In this document: positions 45,401 through 57,400 of the stretch, piece after piece | Numbering within the stretch: position 1 is the stretch's first letter | Layout of the letters: each line of letters starts with the position of its first letter | Source of the DNA: Notolepis coatsorum | Lineage: Eukaryota; Chordata; Actinopteri; Aulopiformes; Paralepididae | Length of the DNA: 64,000 nucleotides | Reading direction: 5' to 3' | Assembly (NCBI GenBank): GCA_963971535.1 | Contig: OZ020592.1 | Location: 124,110,464 to 124,174,463 of the forward strand | Notes under the pieces: model-generated | The model's database searches: none | Seen by the model: only the letters and a program-made list of their open reading frames with translations | What the model was told of the DNA's origin: nothing | Translations under genes and position numbers: made by a program

Positions 45401-48400
45401 AAACGGTAAAACGTTACGTCGCAGTCCGGTGTGTTTTTGAATACACAATACTAACGCTTCTATCCCCAGGCCATCAGGCTGCTAAACGAACAATGAATGA
45501 ACACTACACAACAACAACCACCAAACGCACATAGCACACACATCCACACGCACACACTCACTTTAAACAAACACACTGTAGCACCCACTCCACACACTTA
45601 TAGCACACACCCACTTTAAACAAACACACTGTAGCACCCACTCCCCACACTTTATATTTATGGATGAAGGATTGCACTACAACTCGTACACCTTACTGTA
45701 AATTGTACCTAAAATTGTACCTCATCCCATTTCTGCTTTGCACTAGATAGTACTGTACATTAGTACACTGCATAGTATTGTGTATTGTATATTATATGGT
45801 AACTCAGAACATTGTACATATGTCTATACCGAACACTGTGACCTCATTTTCTTCTTCTAAATTCATGCTATATTATGTTATTATGTTATTTGATACTATC
45901 TTGTCTAGCACAGTCTCTGGAGCGTAACAGTAAGAAGCATTTTGTATGAAAGTATTCTGTACTTCTGTATGACAACTATTAAAGAACTTGAACTAGTACT
46001 AGGGTGTTGCGGGGCTCTTGGCTACCATTCTGAGAGTTAACGTTAGTATTACTAGGATGCTGCGGGCTTCTGGCTAGTGGCTCCATTCTGAGAGCTAATG
46101 ATAGTAGCACTCGGATGCTGCGGGCTAACTGGCCATCTCCGCGACTTGTTTACTTGGTAACACGGGTTGCCACGGGTTGCCCCCCCCCCCCCCCCCCCCC
46201 CGCTGATGAAAATGAAAGTCATACCGTTCAATACCGTACACTGCGGTATTATATAATCAAGGTATAACGGTATGAAAAAAGTGATACCGCCCAAGCCTAC
46301 TACCCACCACAGTCAGGACAGCCGAAACCCGTCCAATCTTTCGCCGTCGACTAAAGATGCACTTCTTCAATCAATACCTGAAATGAAAAAAGAAAAATTT
46401 AACTAAATATATATATATATTTTTTTATTATCTTTCTTCCCCTCCTTTTTCCCGATTTTTCTCCCATCCCACCCTTCCTGGTTGTTGCGTACCTTCCCCT
46501 ACTGTTGGTCCGGGAGACCGGAGACTGTCACATGCTTTCCTCCGACGCATGTGCAGCCTGGGGCAGGCCAACCTGGCCGCGCAGGTTCTCACCGGGGAGA
46601 GTGTAGCGTGTGGGAGGCCACACTATCTCTCCTCAGTTCCAACCCTTGCTGAGCAGGCGCCCCGACCGAACTGTAGGGGTCGCTGTCCACAACGCCCAGG
46701 ACCCACCCTTCAGCTTTCCCACCCCCTGATACAGCCAATTGTATCAGTGTGAGAGGCCAGCCAAGCTGATAGCAACGCCGGGAGCTGGATTCGAACAGGC
46801 GAAATCCAGTGATATATATTTTTTAAACTAACCCCAACTAACCTTACTGTCATGCACTTGTTCTAATAAACTAACCTACACTGTAGCACTCAACACTTTG
46901 ATGAACATTGTTACTCAGCTGATAGAGTTGTGCCCTTCCTGATGACTTGTATGTGGCTTTGGATAAAAGCGTCAGCTAAATGACTAAATGTAAATGTAAA
47001 ATGTAAGTCCTGTACGACAAGTCAGCTGGAAGGAAGGCTACAACTCTGGCAGCTAAGGGTGAGTAACGTTGTTCATCAACTTGGGTGCTACACTCTTGAG
47101 TTCAGCCATTGTTTAGTGTGATGTGTGCCTGGTGCCAGTGTATGGTAGTCATTGAGCCTGTAGCCCAAGGCTGGGTGCTACACAGTGGTGGTGAAGGAGG
47201 CCATTTCCACCCTACATTATGGGATGGGGGCACTTTGAGCGTCTAGAAAAGCACTGTATAAATGCAAGGATCATTCAAAACACGAGGATGTTTGCGTTGG
47301 CAGCTACCTGAAGGGCTGTCCGGCCCGCAGAGAGCGATCATGGCCCCCTCCTCCGCGACCTCTGTACGAGGCGGTGACCTCCTTCCTCCAGTCCCTGGTG
47401 CCGTCCTCGGAGCCACGCTATGCCATGTTCGGCCCCGGCATGGAGCAGCTGGAGGTGTCGCTGGTGCACCAGCTCATGCACGCGACAGACGGGCTTTCTG
47501 TGGCGGCCATCCCCCAGAGACAGATCAACGGTGGGTTGGAAGGAAATTGTCACAATTGAAGTAGCTTCAGTTCAGTTCAGTTATTTTTTATTTCGGGCTT
47601 TGGACACATAACAGCGGTCATTCCATAAATCGCCAAAGTTTTACCAGCTGCTATTGCAGCATTGTCCAATTGTCCGAAAAGGGCAGAAGCACTAGGCTTG
47701 TCGGGCCCTACCCCTGAAGACTTACATTTCGTTTTTTAATTTGATTTTATTTATATACATACATAGTACATACATATAGTACACATTACAGTACACACAT
47801 ATAGTACACATTACAGTACACACATATAGTACACATTACAGTACACACATATAGTACACATTACAGTACACATTACAGTATAGTATACCTGCAGTATATA
47901 ATAGTATATAGTACATAATAGTGTATACAGCACATATATAATGAGATATATAGTACATGATATATACAATATAATATAGTACCATAATATAATAGTATAT
48001 ACTGCAAATATAGTTCAATATAATATACAAATTAATTATAATATGATTATATAATGTAATATAATATAATGCACAATACAGTATCATACGTATTTTATTT
48101 TTATTGAATACTTTGGCAATTCCAATATAAATTACAATGTATCAAGTTTAAGTTTTGTTTTGTTTACATGTACATTACAGTGAAAAGCTTGGTTCTGTAT
48201 GAGCCCCCTGAGATTGTGCTTCATACAGTAAAACAAGTAAAAAGAAGAAAGACCAAACACTAGTAAACAAGATATACAATATACAAAACTAAAGTACAAA
48301 ATGCAACCAAAATGCAAAAATGAGGTAGAGATGTAGTGCAAATCTTTTAGTAATAAATAGGTAAAATATGGTGTAGTGTTAAAAAGTGTTTAAAGTGTCT

Positions 48401-51400
48401 AAGTGAATGTTAAAGGTGTATGGCGTATATCATGCCAGTTAGGCTACCTTGTGTATACTGTTTACTGTTACTCTTCCTCATAGTTTATATTCAGATTCAA
48501 ATTCTTTATTGCCTATATATATATTGGAACATATAATATATAACCGATAGGGCATACAGACCCTCATCTGCATCTTTGTTTACGCTGTTTCTTTTTTACT
48601 CCTATTTTTCTAATCTGAGTTAATTATGTTGTTTACACTGTTTATTTATTTTCTCATATTTTTATAATTTTAGATCTAATGTCTTTCTGCTATTTCTTTG
48701 CCCATACCTTCCCCCCCCCCCCCCCCTGCTGCTATGACGCCCACATTTTCCCAAGGGGATCAATACATCTTATCTTATCTTATCTTAAATGGGCAATGTT
48801 GCAGTTTTTCTTCTCCTAGGCAGGGGGTGTCGTGATAAGACTTATGGGCCTTTTTGGTCCTCCTGGCACATTTAGAAAATAGCTTTTTAGTTTAATTGAA
48901 TATTTTCTACTCTTTATAATTATTTCTATTGCGCTATATTGGAGAGAAGAAATACAACTCGGATTCACTTAAACAGACCGGTGACCGCCACACACTACAC
49001 AGGTCAACCCCCTTGCACCTTACCTGAAAGTTTTGTACTTCATTTTCTGCATTGTACCTCACTGTTTTTACTGTGTATTGTATGTATATTGTATATTCCT
49101 CTTTACTTACTTTCTTACTTACTTTTTTTTACTGTATGAAGCACACTCTCAGGGGCTCATACAGAACCAAGCATTTCACCGTAAAGTATGTGTATTTTAT
49201 TGTGATAATTAATTCAATTAACAAACTTGAAACTTGTAGTTCTATGTATCCACCAGCAGAGGGAGATTTGGGCCCACTTAAAAAAGACCGGTGACAGCCA
49301 CACACTACTACACAGGTCAACCTCCTGTAGTTCCATGTATCCACCAGCAGGGGGTGGTGTTGGCTCTCGATAGCTGTCCCCACACCTTGTTTCTGTGTGA
49401 GTTTGTAAACCCAAACTGACGGTTCCTTCTAGGCGTGGGCTCCGGGATCAGTTACCTGTACAAGAACCAGCACACGCTGAACATCCTGACCCTCTACTCC
49501 ACCAACAGGTACGCCTCCTCATCGCCATCTTCTCTGACCTGCGATTAATTGATTGATTGATTGAAAATTCTATTAACAGATTGCAGAATGGGTACAATAC
49601 AGTACGGCTCAATACACACAATTGTTAAGGGGATGCAGACCAGAGAAAGACGTTTGTCTTGTTTACATCAGGGTCCCCCATTTTCAATTCATCATAAAAT
49701 GGAGATGGAGTTGATGTCGGTTCTTTTGAAGTCAAATAACTCATCACTTTCCTGTAATAACACTTTGATCTGCATTTGTACTTAATACAGGTGGTAAGTG
49801 TATAACCGGTGACTGGTGAGTTTAAATGTAACAGTGTGGATGGTGGTCTGGCAAAGCTTTCTCTCAGATTGTCCTTCAAATAACCTTTAATCAGAGCAGC
49901 ATAACTGGACCACATACCACTTTAACATAACCTTTAATCAGAGCAGCATAACTGGACCACATACCACTTTAACATAACCTTTAATCAGAGCAGCATAACT
50001 GGACCACGTACCACTTTAACATAACCTTTAATCAGAGCAGCATAACTGGACCATGTACCACTTTGACATAACCTTTAATCAACAGCATAACTGGACCACA
50101 TACCACTTTAACATAACCTTTAATCAGAGCAGCATAACTGGACCGCATACCACTTTAACATAACCTTTAATCAGAGTAGCATAACTGGACCACATACCAC
50201 TTTAACAACCTTTAATCAGAGCAGCATAACTGGACCACATACCACTTTAACATAACCTTTAATCAGAGCAGCATAACTGGACCACATACCACTTTAACAT
50301 AACCTTTAATCAGAGCAACATAACTGGACCACATACCACTTTAACATAACCTTTAATCAGAGCAGCATAACTGGACCACATACCACTTTAACATAACCTT
50401 TAATCAGAGCAGCATAACTGGACCATGTACCACTTTAACATAACCTTTAATCTGAGCAGCATAACTGGACCATGTACCACTTTAACACAACATTTAATCA
50501 GAGCAGCATAACTGGACCCTGTCGGCCACCCGCCCCCTGCGGACGGGTGTCCCCCAGGGCTCGGTTTTAGGACCCCTTCTCTTCTCCCTCTACACTAAAT
50601 CACTGGGTAACATTATCACGTCTCATGGCTTCTCCTACCATTGTTATGCCGACGATACTCAACTCTTCCTCTCCTTCCCTCCCTCAGATATCCACGTCTC
50701 TGTGCGGATCTCGGCCTGTCTGTCCGACATCTCAGCCTGGATGACGTCCAACCACCTCAAACTGAACCTAAGCAAAACAGAATTGCTCCACCTGCCGGCC
50801 AAATCCTCCCCCCTAACCGACCTTTCAATCACAGTCGAGAATGCAGCTGTGACTGCGTCCCCGACCGCCAAGAACCTTGGTGTTGTCCTCGACGACCAGT
50901 TGAACTTCTCTGCTCACATCGCAGCGACGACCAGAACCTGCCGATTCCTCCTGAGCAACGTCAGAAGGATACGCCCCTTCCTGACAAAAGAAGCCACCCA
51001 ACTCCTCGTCCAATCAACAGTCATCTCCCGCCTCGACTACTGCAACGCACTGCTCGCTGGCCTCCCGGCCACTGCCACCAAGCCTTTTCAACTCATTCAG
51101 AACGCAGCGGCCTGCCTGATATCAAACCTACCGAAGTCGGCCCACGTCACCCCACTTCTTAGGGACCTGCACTGGCTCCCCATTGCTGCACGAATCCGCT
51201 TCAAGGCCCTCGACCTAGCATACCGTGCAGCAAAGGGAACCGCTCCCGCCTACCTCCGGTCAATGGTCTCTAACTACACACCCTCAAGACCCCTACGCTC
51301 TGCATCTTCTGGCCGCCTCAGACCTACTCCTATCCAAGCTCCGGGAGGGTCATCAAAGAGAAGTCGCCTATTCTCAGTCCTTGCCCCACAATGGTGGAAT

Positions 51401-54400
51401 GAACTACCCACCCCAGTTAGGACAGCCGAAACACGTCCAATCTTTCGCCGTCGACTAAAGACGCACTTCTTCAACCATTATCTGAATTAAAAAAAAAAAA
51501 AAAATCTAACCCTAACTAACCGTACTGTCATGCACTTGTCCTAATAAACTAACCTACACTGTAGCACTCAACACTTTGATGAACATTGTTGCTCAGCTGA
51601 TAGAGTTGTGCCCTTCCTGATGGCTTGTCGTACAGAACTTGTAAGTCGCTTTGGATAAAAGCGTCAGCTAAATGACTAAATGTAAATGTAAATGTATACC
51701 ACTTTAACACAACCTTTAATCAGAGCAGCATAACTGGACCACATACCACTTTAACATAACCTTTAATCAGAGCAGCATAACTGGACCACATACCACTTTA
51801 ACATAACCTTTAATCAGAGCAGCATAACTGGACCACATACCACTTTAACATAACATTTAGAGGTCAATGGATCGATGATTGAATACTCCCAAGCAACTGG
51901 AATACACAAACATCATGTAGGATGCATACTTTTACATTTAGATACTTAAAGGAACACACCAACATTTTGGTAAATTAGCTTATCGGCTTCTCCAGAGAGA
52001 GACAAGAAGATAGATACCAGTTTCCTTTCTGTTACTTACTTACGCCTTTTACCCCGTTTGGGGCATAGGCCGTCAACAAGGGTTCTCCAAGCATCCCGAT
52101 CCTGAGCCAACCTCTCAAGCTGGCCCCAGGTGTGTCCCATCTTCTTGGCATCATCTTCCAAGTCTCGGCGCCAGGTGTTTCGTGGTCGGCCTCTCTTTCC
52201 TTTCCCTTGGGGGTTCCACCTGAGAGATTGTCTTGTGATGCTCAGGGATGGTTTACGGAGTGTATGGCCAATCCATCTCCAACGCCGTTGGAGAATCTCT
52301 TTCTCTGCTGGCTGTTGTTGTGTTCGTTGCCACAGGTCTTTATTGCTGATGGTGTTGGGCCAGCGATTCTGGAGGATTCGGCGCAGACAGGTGTTTAGGA
52401 AAACTTGTAGTTTATTGGTTGTTGTGACAGTGGTCCTCCAGGTCTCAGCGCCATAGAGTAGGACTGACTTCACGTTGGTGTTAAATATCCTGATCTTGGT
52501 TGTGATGGAAATGTCTCTTGAGCTCCAGATGTTTTTTAGTTGGAGAAAGGCTCCTCTGGCCTTGCCAATCCTGGCTCTCACATCAGCATCTGTTCCACCT
52601 TGCTTGTTAACCATGCTGCCCAGGTAGGTGAAGTTGTCTACCTCTTCCAACGCTTCTCCTTCCAGAATGATGGGTGATGTGTTGTCAGCATTGATTCTCA
52701 TGACCTTGCTCTTCCCTCTGTGGATGTTAAGCCCAAGCCGAGTAGAGTTGTCAGCGATGGTACTGGTCTTTTCCTGCATCTGCTGCTGGGTGTGAGAGAG
52801 AAGGGCCAGGTCATCTGCAAAGTCGAGGTCTTCTAACTGCGTCCATAATGTCCATTGTATGCCATTTCGTTTCTCTGCCGTGGATTGCTTCATGACCCAG
52901 TCTATTGCCAGCAGGAACAGAAATGGTGACAACAAACAGCCCTGTCTCACTCCAGTTTTTATCTGGAAGGCGTCGGTGGGTTGACCGCCATGAATTACCC
53001 TGCAGGTCATCCCCTCATAGGAGTTCCTGATGATATTTCTGTACTTCTCTGGCACTCCGTAGTGTCTGAGTAGCTTCCAGAGGGTCTCTCTATTCACGCT
53101 GTCGAAAGCCTTTTCGTAGTCAATAAAATTTATGAATAGGGGTGAATTCCACTCTAATGACTGCTACAGTATTATCCGCAGTGTTGCAATCTGGTCTGTG
53201 CAGGATCTGTTTTTGCGGAAGCCCGCCTGGTGGTCTCGTAGCTGTGGGTCGACGGCGTCCTTCATCCTGTCCAGTATAATCCTGTTGAATACTTTTCCTG
53301 GGATGGAGAGTAATGTGATCCCTCTGTAGTTTGCACATTGCTTTCTGTGCGTTCAGTAGAAAGCTATCTGGCTGCATGTTAGCCTAGCTTAGCACAATGA
53401 ATGGAAGTGGACAGTGCCGGTTAGCCTTCAGGAGAGGTGTTAGTTGGACACTGCCTAGGCTAACCGGCACTGTCCGTTTCCATTCATTGTGCTAAGCTAG
53501 GCTAACGTGCAGCCAGATAGCTTTCTACTGAACGCACAGAGAGGAAACTGGTATCTATCTTCTTGTATCTCTCTGGAGAAGATTGTAAGCTAATTTCCCA
53601 AAATGTTGGCGTGTTCCTTTAATGTTGGCGTGTTCCTCGCAGGGCGGAGAGGGAGAGAGCCAGGATGGAGCAGCAGAGCGTCGATAATAAACTCTTCATC
53701 CTGGAGGGAACGGACCAATCGGGCTGCCCGATCTTCAGTCCCGCCCCTCAGGTCCAGGAAGTGTGCCAGGTGGTGGATGGATTCATCTATGTTGCCAATG
53801 CAGAACCTGGAAGAGGTGAGACTATATCTATATTCTATATTATAGCTATGGAGACACTATGGCTCATTTGACAGTCACTATCTCTCGTCCAACATGCGTG
53901 TTATCCCGTCGTGAATATTGTATAGTTTCAGAGTGATCCTGGCTAATTCCTGGAAACTGAGTTATGGAGCAATATGTGAAAAGGCGTTCGCGTTGCTCGC
54001 CTGAACACGTTACTATTTCCAATTCAAAGGTATATAATAGGAATTATGTTTCATCATGAATGCACCAAAGAGGGGGGGGGGGTAGTTTTTTGATGCTCTG
54101 ATCGTCAGCAACAGCATTTATTTTTAATACTACATACGTTGATCGGCTGGATTGATGTGAAATCATTGTTGGATCAAAGTAGGATTGACGTCGGATAGTC
54201 CTTACCTTTGATCAGGGTTATTCCAAAAAGAATATTCCAATTGTCTGATCGCGATTCCAGTATTGATGTCCATCGGGTCCCGGACATAATCTGGCACAAC
54301 ACATGCATCGAGTGTCCTGGACGCGTTTCAAAGTGCTCTCATGAAGCGATTCACTTGGCTTGGTCTAAATTCTCTGCCCGGACGACATTAGATGTGACAC

Positions 54401-57400
54401 ACAGTCTGGAACAGGGTTTCAAAGGGTAGGCGATACTGCCACCTAGCAGGATCTGGCCGGTATTGCACTCTCTGGGTCTCAGTATGGCTTTCAAAGGTAA
54501 CGTAGAGGTCCGTGAGACAGAATAGAATATTAAAATAGAAAAAAGGGAAAATGGACCAAATAACGTATATATACGTGATTGGCGTTCAGCGGTTGGCGAG
54601 CAAACACGTATATATACGTGAATGGTGCAGAATGAGTTAATGATACGTCCACATAGCTCTCTTATAGGTGTGGAATAAAAGTATTGCTTTTGCCCCCAAA
54701 GAGAATATTGATTAATGTATGTATCATTGAAAAGGTTTTGGCAGGTCCAAAATGTATGTTGTTGTTTACATGTTGCATGTTGCATGCATGTATCCCCTCC
54801 CTACTTCCCATTTCTCCATGTGGAATGCACCTGATTGGATAAATAATATGCTAGTGCTCTAGTGCGACATCTAGTGGCCGGATGTTATCTATAGCCCCTT
54901 TAACACATTGGGGACGAAGCACCGATATCTCCGTGTTTCGATTCCACCCGTTGTGGACAGAAGGACGGATATATCCGTGGCAAGTTGTTTTGGCTTTTAT
55001 TCCATTTTAATAACCTATTCAAGGTCGCAGAGCTGCAGATGTACCCTACTCTTTGAATTCGCCAAAGTACAATACCGGCCAGATCCTCTTAGGGGCGCTA
55101 TCGCGATAATAGAGTGTTCCCTGTGGCAGAAGTTGTCTTTTTTTTTGTGGCTCTCTAATGTAGTTTTCTACTCATCTGAAGCGATAGCTATTGTCTGTTC
55201 CACGGAATACCTTTTGGAGCGTGGATTTCACTATGCAATAAGGGGATTTATCATCAGCCAATGGACACATCGATCTACCAGATGGCGATCGATAACGGGG
55301 AAATGCTCGGGGGGATCCAACCGGCTCATGGTAAGATCTTTTTCACGTAAAGTACAACCCGATTGGGCATTGTTTTGATAGCCATCCAGGCGATCGGCCC
55401 TATGTGGCTACTTAGACGAACACGGTTATTGGTAATCAATAATAAGAAACGACGTCCCCCGCCCCCCCTTTCATGCATACATGCTTGAGGATCGTGCCGA
55501 TCATATGCAGTTTGAGTTTTAACTGTAGCATCTGTATAACGGAAATGCCATTGGATATAACGTTCACGGCGCTATAAAATGAGAACGTATTGATGACATT
55601 TTCTTTTCTTTAAGCCATTTTGAAGGGACGGTTTATGGACTCAATTGACAATGAGAATGGACAGATAGGAATACTGTAAATGCAGCTGTCGCCTATAGAG
55701 GGCGCATGTTTATTTTTTATATTTCATTTTATCTCTTGTGACGTATCACGTCCTGTCTCACGCTCTGACTTGCCGTAGTTTGAGCAGATCTGGCAGAACG
55801 TGTCCAGACTTGTCGGAGAAGACAGTGCAGCAGATTTATGCACTTTATTTGTCAAAGCAAAAAAGACTAAAGTACTAGAGCCATGAAGATAACCCCCTCC
55901 CATTGAGCTGCAAGCAGGCCAAAGTGGTTCGTAAAGCTTATTCACACTTTTCGTTTTGTTTTTGTAATTCTATTGACTGAATTGTATGAGTATTGACTGT
56001 TATTATTTCCTGCAATTGTATTTCTACGGTGGTGATGAACTTGATTTGCATCAATAAACAGCCATCTGTAATTAAAGAACTCTGAGTCCTCGTCGTGCAT
56101 CAATGGGCGGCACAGTAGAACACTCGACTGTGGAGTTGAATACTCCAAATGAGAAGTGAATCACGTCGGGTAGAGGATTGTCTGCAGTTGAAGATGTATC
56201 GTCGTGTCTGGGGAACCTTTCTGCTGGGAAGGAGCTGCAGCAGTGCGCACACGGCCAAACAAGCGAGCTCGTGGAAGAAGACGGCTCGAGGTTGGCGCGG
56301 GTACAGGACTCTGCCGCTGAACTTTTCCACGTATCAGTAAGGTTTCGCAGCATCCATCTTAAAGAAGCAGCAGACTTTCCCCTACATTGAAGTTGAACTG
56401 CATAGGCAAACAAGCGAGCTCGTGGAAGAAGACGGCTCGAGGTTGGCGCGGGTACAGGACTCTGCCGCTGAACTTTTCCACGTATCGGTAAGATTTCACA
56501 GCATCCATCTTAAAGAAGCAGCAGCAGACTTTTCCCTACATTGAAATTGAACTGCATAGGCAAATGCCATTCACCAAGTTGACTGACTACACGTCTCAGG
56601 TATTGACTTTTCAGAGAGAAGTATTGTTGTAGGCTACAATTGCATTGCAAGTGCGCACATTCTTGAGACTGTATATAAGGTTTTACAGTTTAATATTTTT
56701 GGCCATTTAAGAATAGGTTGATATTCATTAATGAAGTCTAGCTTTATAAGGTTAATTTAGAAAAGGCCATTCATAAAGGGTATATTCGAACTTAATATTT
56801 GCATTTTCATAATAGCCTACTAGGCTTACATTTTCATCTCGAAATCTCAGTGTCACACAACGCAAGACAAGCTGCAGCGGAAGCAGCCGCAACTACAGAG
56901 GTACTAAAAATAATGAAAGACCAGAATGAGCAAGAAGGAGAGATCCGAAGACTGGAGCAGGAAGATGAAAGGCTGAAGGCTGAAAATGACGCAGAGAACG
57001 CCAAGAAAAGAGTTCTATTCATCATGGAAAGTGCTGATAGAAGAACAAAGCTGAATGAGAAAAAGAGAGAAGTGGAACGGTTAGAGGAACTCAAGAAACT
57101 CACGCAGTTAAGGCAAAGCTAAAGGTTTACACTGAAAGCGTTCATAATGATGATGAAGAAGATCATCTGTGGTCACCTCTTCTACACTATCCTTCAGCAC
57201 ATTCGCTAGCTCTCACCCCACAAGAAGAACTGCGTCCTCTTGCGCCTCCAGTGTTCCAACAAGGAGAGAGCCCGTCTCAACAAGGAGAGAGCCCTTCTCA
57301 ACAAGGAGAGAGCCCGTCTCAACAAGGAGAGAGCCCTTCTCAACAAGGAGAGAGCCCTTCTCAACAAGGAGAGAGTGAGCGAGAGGAACAGGAAGAGCCT

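Larger units (their letters stand above)
44174..46299. mobile_element. hAT element with nested LINE ends
   Basis: Ends TAGGCATGGGCGGTAT and ATACCGCCCAAGCCTA, perfect 8-bp duplications CTACCCAC (44166-44173 and 46300-46307) in L2 coding sequence. Inside are minus LINE ends (44347-44480, 44626-45250), a + LINE end (45466-45990) and a run of about 22 C (46180-46201). Confidence 0.94.
43970..47010 (+). mobile_element. L2 LINE 3' end split by a hAT and a SINE
   Basis: An inverted UnaL2-like tail (43970-44008) is followed by + strand L2 coding sequence (ACACTCCCTCAAGACCCCTC, CCACAATGGTGGAACGAACT). It breaks at CTACCCAC 44173, resumes at 46300 (CCACAGTCAGGACAGCCGAA), is broken again by a SINE, and ends with the GGATAAAAGCGTCAGCTAAA tail. 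Compare the unbroken copy at 50518-51695. Confidence 0.85.

Noticed and set aside
49865-50517. CRISPR-like regular array
   Set aside because: The units are contiguous 47-bp tandem repeats without unique spacers, in a vertebrate genome. The same applies to the other arrays here.
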